Shown here: positions 60,993-64,000 of the stretch, piece by piece
How positions within the stretch are numbered: position 1 is the stretch's first letter
Layout of the letters: each line of letters opens with the position of its first letter
Assembly (NCBI RefSeq): GCF_003478445.1
Contig: NZ_QUET01000005.1
Coordinates: forward strand, 62,001-126,000
DNA from: Roseburia sp. AM59-24XD
Lineage (GTDB): Bacteria > Bacillota > Clostridia > Lachnospirales > Lachnospiraceae
Direction: 5' to 3'
Length of the DNA: 64,000 bases
Program-made: the position numbers and the translations under genes
Notes under the pieces: model-generated
Databases searched by the model: none
What the model saw: only the letters and a program-made list of their open reading frames with translations
What the model was told of the DNA's origin: nothing

Positions 60993-61841
60993 ATGGAGTA
61001 TCTGGTTGGAATTTACGCCCGCTTGTCCGTAGAGCATGGCACTGCCAAGGACAACAGCATACAGAATCAGATCCGACTGGCGAAGCAATGGCTGGAAGAG
61101 CAGAACGCCAAGCTGGCTCAGAAAAAAATACGGTGCGAAAGCTTGAGTGAAAAACAAAAGGAAGAAGGAATTTGCGTAGCGGATCGTTGCAGACTTCAGG
61201 ATATTTATGTGGACAGCGGTTGCAGTGGAACCACATTTCGCCGCCCGCAGTTTCAGCGGATGCTTGAAGATGCACAGGAGGGGAAGATCAACTGTATTGT
61301 GTGTAAGGATGCTTCCCGGATTGGCAGAGATTATCTGCGAACCGGTGAATATCTTGAGAAAATTTTCCCGCTGATGGGAGTGCGCGTAGTCTGTGTCAGC
61401 GATGGATACGACAGTGGGCGCGAGATGCCGGGAAGCCTCGCCGGTAATCTGAAAAATCTTATGAACGAATGGTATGCAAAGGATATCGGAAGAAGGGTAC
61501 GTCTTGTCAAACAACAGCAGAGAGAGCGTGGATGCTATCTGGGGAGCAGAGCGCCCTATGGCTGGCAGATTATTTACTGCGATGGAAGAAGGGGGCTTGA
61601 AAAGGATCCGCCGGCGTATGAGGTGATCAAGCAGATGGCAGAAAGGCGGCAGCAGGGGATGAGTTATCGGCAGATCGCGGGGTGGCTGGAGCAAAACGGG
61701 GTCAATACACCGGAACATTACCGGAGGACCGGTGAGGTGTATCGGTTTGAGTATGGTGAGAAACAGCGACAGACCTGGGAGGCATCCGGGGTACGCCGTA
61801 TTCTTTTATCACACACCAGAGGGGATTACCACACGACTTAA
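60993..61841 (+). CDS. Serine recombinase, short form (second), running through the element end
   Basis: 282 residues, ATG 60993 after GGTGGGGAG. The resolvase domain carries the catalytic serine in YARLSVEHG and has an insertion of about 30 residues (around 38-70) before IYVDSGCSGTTFRRPQFQRM. CKDASRIGRDYLRTGEYLEKIF is conserved. The recombinase domain begins (APYGWQIIYC) but ends after GVRRILL. The last codons cross the attachment site at 61821-61824. In the excised circle the frame would instead read through the left end and stop after about ten further codons, so its C-terminus depends on whether the element is integrated. Confidence 0.85.
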   Translation: MEYLVGIYARLSVEHGTAKDNSIQNQIRLAKQWLEEQNAKLAQKKIRCESLSEKQKEEGICVADRCRLQDIYVDSGCSGTTFRRPQFQRMLEDAQEGKINCIVCKDASRIGRDYLRTGEYLEKIFPLMGVRVVCVSDGYDSGREMPGSLAGNLKNLMNEWYAKDIGRRVRLVKQQQRERGCYLGSRAPYGWQIIYCDGRRGLEKDPPAYEVIKQMAERRQQGMSYRQIAGWLEQNGVNTPEHYRRTGEVYRFEYGEKQRQTWEASGVRRILLSHTRGDYHTT

Positions 61842-62315
61842 TACGATCTCACCCGTTTCGCTGACATCCTTGACCTCACTCTCCGGAATCTTCGGCGGGT
61901 AATCGCCGTACAAGGTGTGTGGTGGAATTACATAAATCACGCTGTTATCATTCGGCGCCTCAAACTGCGGAATCAGGGAAATATTCTGCAGTGCCGTCTG
62001 CCCTGACAAGATTTCCGCTCCGGAGATCACTGTCGGTTCAAAGCCGGGAGCGGTAATCTTTAAGTTAAATACAGAATAAGGCTGTGCGGCTTCCGGCTCA
62101 AGGCTGTATTCGAGCGGCGGTGCCGGCAGATCAATGGTATCGGTCTGACCATTGGAATCCGTGGAAAGCTCATCAATCACATCCTCCGGTTCATTGCTGT
62201 CCGTAATCTGTACCGTGGCTCCCGACACGGCGCGCGAGCTGATCATCGAACTGACATTTACAAGCAGCCTTCCGGTATCCGGGAGGTCCTGCTGCATGGC
62301 ATATAATTTAGACAT
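61809..62315 (-). CDS. 5' half of the interrupted SpoIID-like/peptidoglycan-binding gene
   Basis: 168 residues as read, of which residues 1-165 (62315 to 61821) belong to the host gene and the last three come from the element. The start ATG at 62315 follows GGAGGAG. Residues about 14-112 form a carboxypeptidase-regulatory-like beta-sandwich (LLVNVSS, ATVQITD, LPAPPLEYSLE, ITAPGFEPTVISG). PPHTLYGDYPPKIPESEV and ETGEIVLSRVVIP follow, a segment which in intact relatives known to me runs directly into the xYVVVHDG of the SpoIID-like region, here found at 56465. No signal peptide is evident. The gene is preceded by a sigma-K-like promoter. Confidence 0.85.
   Translation of the reverse strand: MSKLYAMQQDLPDTGRLLVNVSSMISSRAVSGATVQITDSNEPEDVIDELSTDSNGQTDTIDLPAPPLEYSLEPEAAQPYSVFNLKITAPGFEPTVISGAEILSGQTALQNISLIPQFEAPNDNSVIYVIPPHTLYGDYPPKIPESEVKDVSETGEIVLSRVVIPSGV
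61821..61824 (+). other. Right attachment-site core (junction with 5' gene half)
   Basis: G-run between element sequence ACACACCAGA and host sequence ATTACCACACG. It lies within the last codons of the second recombinase gene. On the minus strand the host frame reads GTG-GTA-ATC-CCC up to this point. Confidence 0.65.
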
Positions 62316-62347
62316 ACTACTCCTCCATATAAAAAGAATCTACTCTT

Positions 62348-62374
62348 TATAGTATGGCGAAAAGAAAGAGAGGT
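62348..62374 (-). promoter_or_regulatory. Sigma-K-like promoter of the interrupted gene
   Basis: On the minus strand AC (62374-62373), 16 bp, then CATACTATA (62356-62348). This matches the Bacillus sigma-K consensus AC-N16-CATANNNTA exactly. Transcription would begin near 62340, about 25 bases before the ATG at 62315. The motif is short, so chance matches are possible, but the position is right. Confidence 0.5.
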
Positions 62375-62386
62375 GAATGAGGGATT

Positions 62387-62415
62387 TTGACATATCACGA
62401 AGTTCGGGTTAAAAT
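62387..62415 (+). promoter_or_regulatory. Sigma-A promoter of the dUTPase gene
   Basis: TTGACA (62387-62392), 17-bp spacer, TAAAAT (62410-62415), about 58 bp before ATG 62474. Confidence 0.8.
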
Positions 62416-62473
62416 AGCAGAAAAGAAAGCCTGTAATCATTTTGTAGGTTACGAGAAAGGAAAATTGATACCA

Positions 62474-62908
62474 ATGGAAACAATAAAGATTAAATATTTT
62501 ACAGACAAGATTGATAAACTGGAGTATATTGATGGAAAGTCCGACTGGATCGATCTGCGCGCATCGGAGGACGTGATACTGAAGGCGGGAGATTTTGCTC
62601 TGATCCCTCTGGGAGTGGCAATGGAGCTTCCGCAAGGATACGAGGCACATATCGTACCGCGCAGCAGCACATACAAGAACTTCGGAGTCATTCAGGCAAA
62701 TCACTGTGGCATTGTCGATGGCTCTTACTGCGGTGATAATGATATGTGGAGAATGCCGGTGATCGCTATGCGGGACACCGAGATTCATGTCAATGACAGG
62801 ATCTGTCAGTTCCGTATTATGAAAAATCAGCCTCAGATTCAATTTGACGAGGTGGACAAGCTGGCCGGAAAAGACAGAGGAGGCTTTGGAAGTACAGGAA
62901 AACAGTAA
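62474..62908 (+). CDS. dut: dUTP diphosphatase
   Basis: 144 residues from ATG 62474; the open frame upstream covers the promoter, so earlier starts are ruled out. Hydrolyses dUTP to dUMP and pyrophosphate. The trimeric dUTPase motifs are visible: WIDLRA (motif 1), PRSSTYKN (motif 2), [13 protein letters not shown] (motif 3), and [13 protein letters not shown] DRGGFGSTG (motif 5). It is a single gene, divergent from the interrupted gene. Confidence 0.93.
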   Translation: METIKIKYFTDKIDKLEYIDGKSDWIDLRASEDVILKAGDFALIPLGVAMELPQGYEAHIVPRSSTYKNFGVIQANHCGIVDGSYCGDNDMWRMPVIAMRDTEIHVNDRICQFRIMKNQPQIQFDEVDKLAGKDRGGFGSTGKQ

Positions 62909-62957
62909 TCCATAGCTTTCTAGGATGGCGGGGCGCAGTTGTTCCATAGGGGGGAGT

Positions 62958-63305
62958 TTATCCTTGCTCCGTTAGATAGCTTCGTGCTTCCGACTTGGAA
63001 ATCTGATAAATCTCGCGGAGCTTCGTGCAGATAAAGGAGTCGTCACAGCCCATGGAGCGAAGCGCAGCTATTGTTTTTGAAACTGACAGGGTCATTTGAA
63101 CTTGAGCCAGCTTAATCTGAGCCTGTTCAACTTCGATCTGAGCCATCTTGGCATTCATCTGAGCCTGCTTTGCCTCGGCTCGAGCCTGTTTGGCTTTGTG
63201 TTGCATTGCAGCTGCCTGAGAAAAGGCAATCTGCGCTCTCAGTATTGCCCTGTCCCGCTCCTGCATGCAATGGTGTTCTTCGGGATCGTATTCGTAAAGA
63301 TTCAC
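62958..63305 (-). CDS. Small coiled-coil protein resembling the tail of Rpn-type nucleases
   Basis: 115 residues from GTG at 63305, set by GAGGTGAT just before it; the longer upstream frame has no ribosome binding site. Residues about 20-75 repeat the pattern AQ/AK with many Ala, Gln, Lys and Glu (KQARAEAKQAQMNAKMAQIE), a long coiled coil. The C-terminal CTKLREIYQISKSEARSYL resembles the C-terminal helix of Rpn/transposase-like proteins. It may be an orphan tail or a separate small regulator. Confidence 0.6.
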   Translation of the reverse strand: MNLYEYDPEEHHCMQERDRAILRAQIAFSQAAAMQHKAKQARAEAKQAQMNAKMAQIEVEQAQIKLAQVQMTLSVSKTIAALRSMGCDDSFICTKLREIYQISKSEARSYLTEQG

Positions 63306-63338
63306 AGCAATCACCTCACTTTGTCTGAATTGAAAGCG

Positions 63339-63347
63339 ATTATAGCA
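63339..63347 (-). promoter_or_regulatory. Extended -10 promoter for the coiled-coil gene
   Basis: On the minus strand TGCTATAAT, a perfect extended -10 box, about 33 bp before the GTG start. The -35 region is weak. Confidence 0.5.
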
Positions 63348-63398
63348 TGTGAAATCATAAAAATCCATTGTATAAATCAACAAAATGACAATAAAATA

Positions 63399-63548
63399 AT
63401 GGCAGATATGCCGGGCAATAAAAGCAGTTCGTTCAATATGCGTGAAAAATATATGGACGAATTTGTTGAAACGTTACAGGTATCCGATGAAAAATATGGC
63501 ATTTTGACGGATAATGAGGCACATCCCATACAGCAGCTATGCAGGTAG
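63399..63548 (+). CDS. Possible short protein (49 residues)
   Basis: ATG 63399 to TAG 63548. The peptide (NMREKYMDEFVETLQVSDEK) looks like real protein sequence, but no ribosome binding site precedes it and TTGTAT...TAAAAT lies directly before the start. It may be a gene remnant. The rest of 63306-63820 holds only hairpins and the LoaP leader. Confidence 0.3.
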   Translation: MADMPGNKSSSFNMREKYMDEFVETLQVSDEKYGILTDNEAHPIQQLCR

Positions 63549-63639
63549 ATTGGCATATTGCCAGTGCCGCGCAAAGTGTTGCAAGCCCCTTATGAGTGAG
63601 AGGGGGGAGCTGAAGTGGGCTTGCCCGCTTGATTTTAAA

Positions 63640-63677
63640 AGAAGAGAGTTTCGTGGGAGAGACTCTTTCTTTTTTTG
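63640..63677 (+). terminator. Terminator before the LoaP gene
   Basis: AAGAGAGT and ACTCTTT-type arms around TTCGTGGGAG, followed by TTTCTTTTTTT. A further hairpin AAGTGGGC/GCCCGCTT precedes it at 63614-63631. Transcripts from the left would end here unless antiterminated. Confidence 0.65.
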
Positions 63678-63764
63678 TGCACATTGTTCAATTATGTGCT
63701 ATTCGGCAGAAAAAGTGTTGCAAATTCCAGTTAAGTATGTTATCGTTTTAGTGTTTAATAAGTA

Positions 63765-63784
63765 GACATAATACATATTATGTC
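63765..63784. promoter_or_regulatory. Perfect inverted repeat upstream of the LoaP gene
   Basis: GACATAAT (63765-63772) and ATTATGTC (63777-63784) flank ACAT, 36 bp before the LoaP start. It includes a CATAAT -10-like box. Possible operator or recombination site. Confidence 0.45.
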
Positions 63785-63820
63785 GTACTATTGTAAAATA
63801 GGGAGGAAGGAGACCGGATT

Positions 63821-64000
63821 ATGTGGTATGTCATTCATACAATGTCCGGAACCGAGCAGAAGTGCGTGCAGCAATGCAGACAGTATATTGATCCGGCGGA
63901 CTATGTCGAGATGTTCGTGCCTCAGTATATTACGAAGAAGCACTTCAAGCAGGAGTGGCATGATGTAGAAAGGACCTTATTTCCAGGATACATATTTGTA
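63821..64000 (+). CDS. LoaP/NusG-like antitermination factor (5' part)
   Basis: 60 residues visible, cut by the window end. The NGN domain is recognisable: MWYVIHTMSGTEQKCVQQC, VEMFVPQYITKK and ERTLFPGYIFV. These match specialised NusG paralogues (LoaP group in Firmicutes) more than housekeeping NusG, because of the MWYVIHTxSGxE start and the isolated position without secE. GGGAGGAAGGAG precedes ATG 63821. LoaP proteins let polymerase read through terminators in long exopolysaccharide or secondary-metabolite operons, so a capsule-type cluster probably follows. Confidence 0.8.
   Translation, partial: MWYVIHTMSGTEQKCVQQCRQYIDPADYVEMFVPQYITKKHFKQEWHDVERTLFPGYIFV

Larger units (their letters stand above)
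56466..61824 (+). mobile_element. Skin-like 5.35-kb serine-recombinase element inside a peptidoglycan-binding gene
   Basis: Boundaries come from the two gene halves, which end exactly at a C-run (G-run on the + strand): GGGGG at 56466-56470 and GGGG at 61821-61824. All element genes lie on the + strand, opposite to the host gene. Contents: acyltransferase, DUF6320 and alpha/beta-hydrolase cargo; a terminator; a coupled 60-codon gene; and two serine recombinase genes, the second running through the boundary. Excision leaving four C gives ATC-CCC-GAA and restores the host frame. This is inferred from sequence; no excision product is seen. Confidence 0.8.

Noticed and set aside
59775..61718. 647-codon open frame on the minus strand opposite the recombinases
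   Set aside because: It mirrors two recombinase genes with clear catalytic motifs, has no ribosome binding site or domain, and is rich in His, Leu, Ser and Pro as antisense frames are.

Overview
The window looks like a chromosomal segment of an anaerobic, low-to-mid GC Firmicute of class Clostridia, most likely family Lachnospiraceae. The evidence is gene content and style: a tyrosine T-box leader, Gram-positive PolC, a DUF4364 protein, DUF6320 and Rpn-type genes, and strong AGGAGG ribosome binding sites. No rRNA, tRNA or CRISPR array was seen. The genus cannot be fixed from the sequence alone.

Layout. 1-10,800: the distal part of a type IV pilus-like (pseudopilus) operon with three prepilin-type proteins, a PilX-like protein and a giant 1,818-residue membrane-anchored protein. 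10,800-24,800: an Rpn-type nuclease gene, galE, a T-box-controlled tyrS, DUF4364, a radical SAM gene, malic enzyme, rho, rpmE, a DUF1385 membrane protein, prmC, prfA and a Nudix hydrolase. 24,860-25,405: a 543-bp element without a credible gene, bounded by perfect 19-bp terminal inverted repeats. 25,500-37,300: an EamA transporter, a secreted GH2 beta-galactosidase, a double-VanZ protein, a MarR / LRR-metallopeptidase-VWA / MoxR ATPase operon, and a polysaccharide deacetylase. 37,366-49,284: bactofilin followed by the classic pyrH-frr-uppS-cdsA-dxr-rseP-ispG-polC cluster. 49,300-55,600: a highly folded intergenic element, the ppx-ppk pair, queA and a lipid kinase.

The most exciting region is 55,695-62,400. 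One gene, encoding a protein with an N-terminal carboxypeptidase-regulatory-like domain, a SpoIID-like region and a C-terminal peptidoglycan-binding domain, is cut in two by a 5.35-kb element. The halves are in the right order and orientation. Removing the element at the C-run at its two ends rejoins them in frame as a protein of about 421 residues. The element carries two short serine recombinases, a 60-codon gene translationally coupled to the first, and a three-gene cargo operon (condensation-type acyltransferase, DUF6320, alpha/beta hydrolase). The reconstructed circle junction shows dyad symmetry around the C-run. The split gene is preceded by a sequence matching the mother-cell sigma-K consensus. 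Together this suggests a skin-like element whose excision may rebuild a sporulation-stage gene. The window ends in the start of a LoaP/NusG-like antiterminator gene, the usual first gene of an exopolysaccharide cluster.

A caution applies throughout. Seven conserved genes (malic enzyme, DUF1385, LRR-VWA, MoxR, polC, ppk, queA) each carry one apparent single-base loss, mostly in short homopolymers. Because polC should be essential, consensus sequencing errors are the simplest explanation. These genes are listed here at full length.
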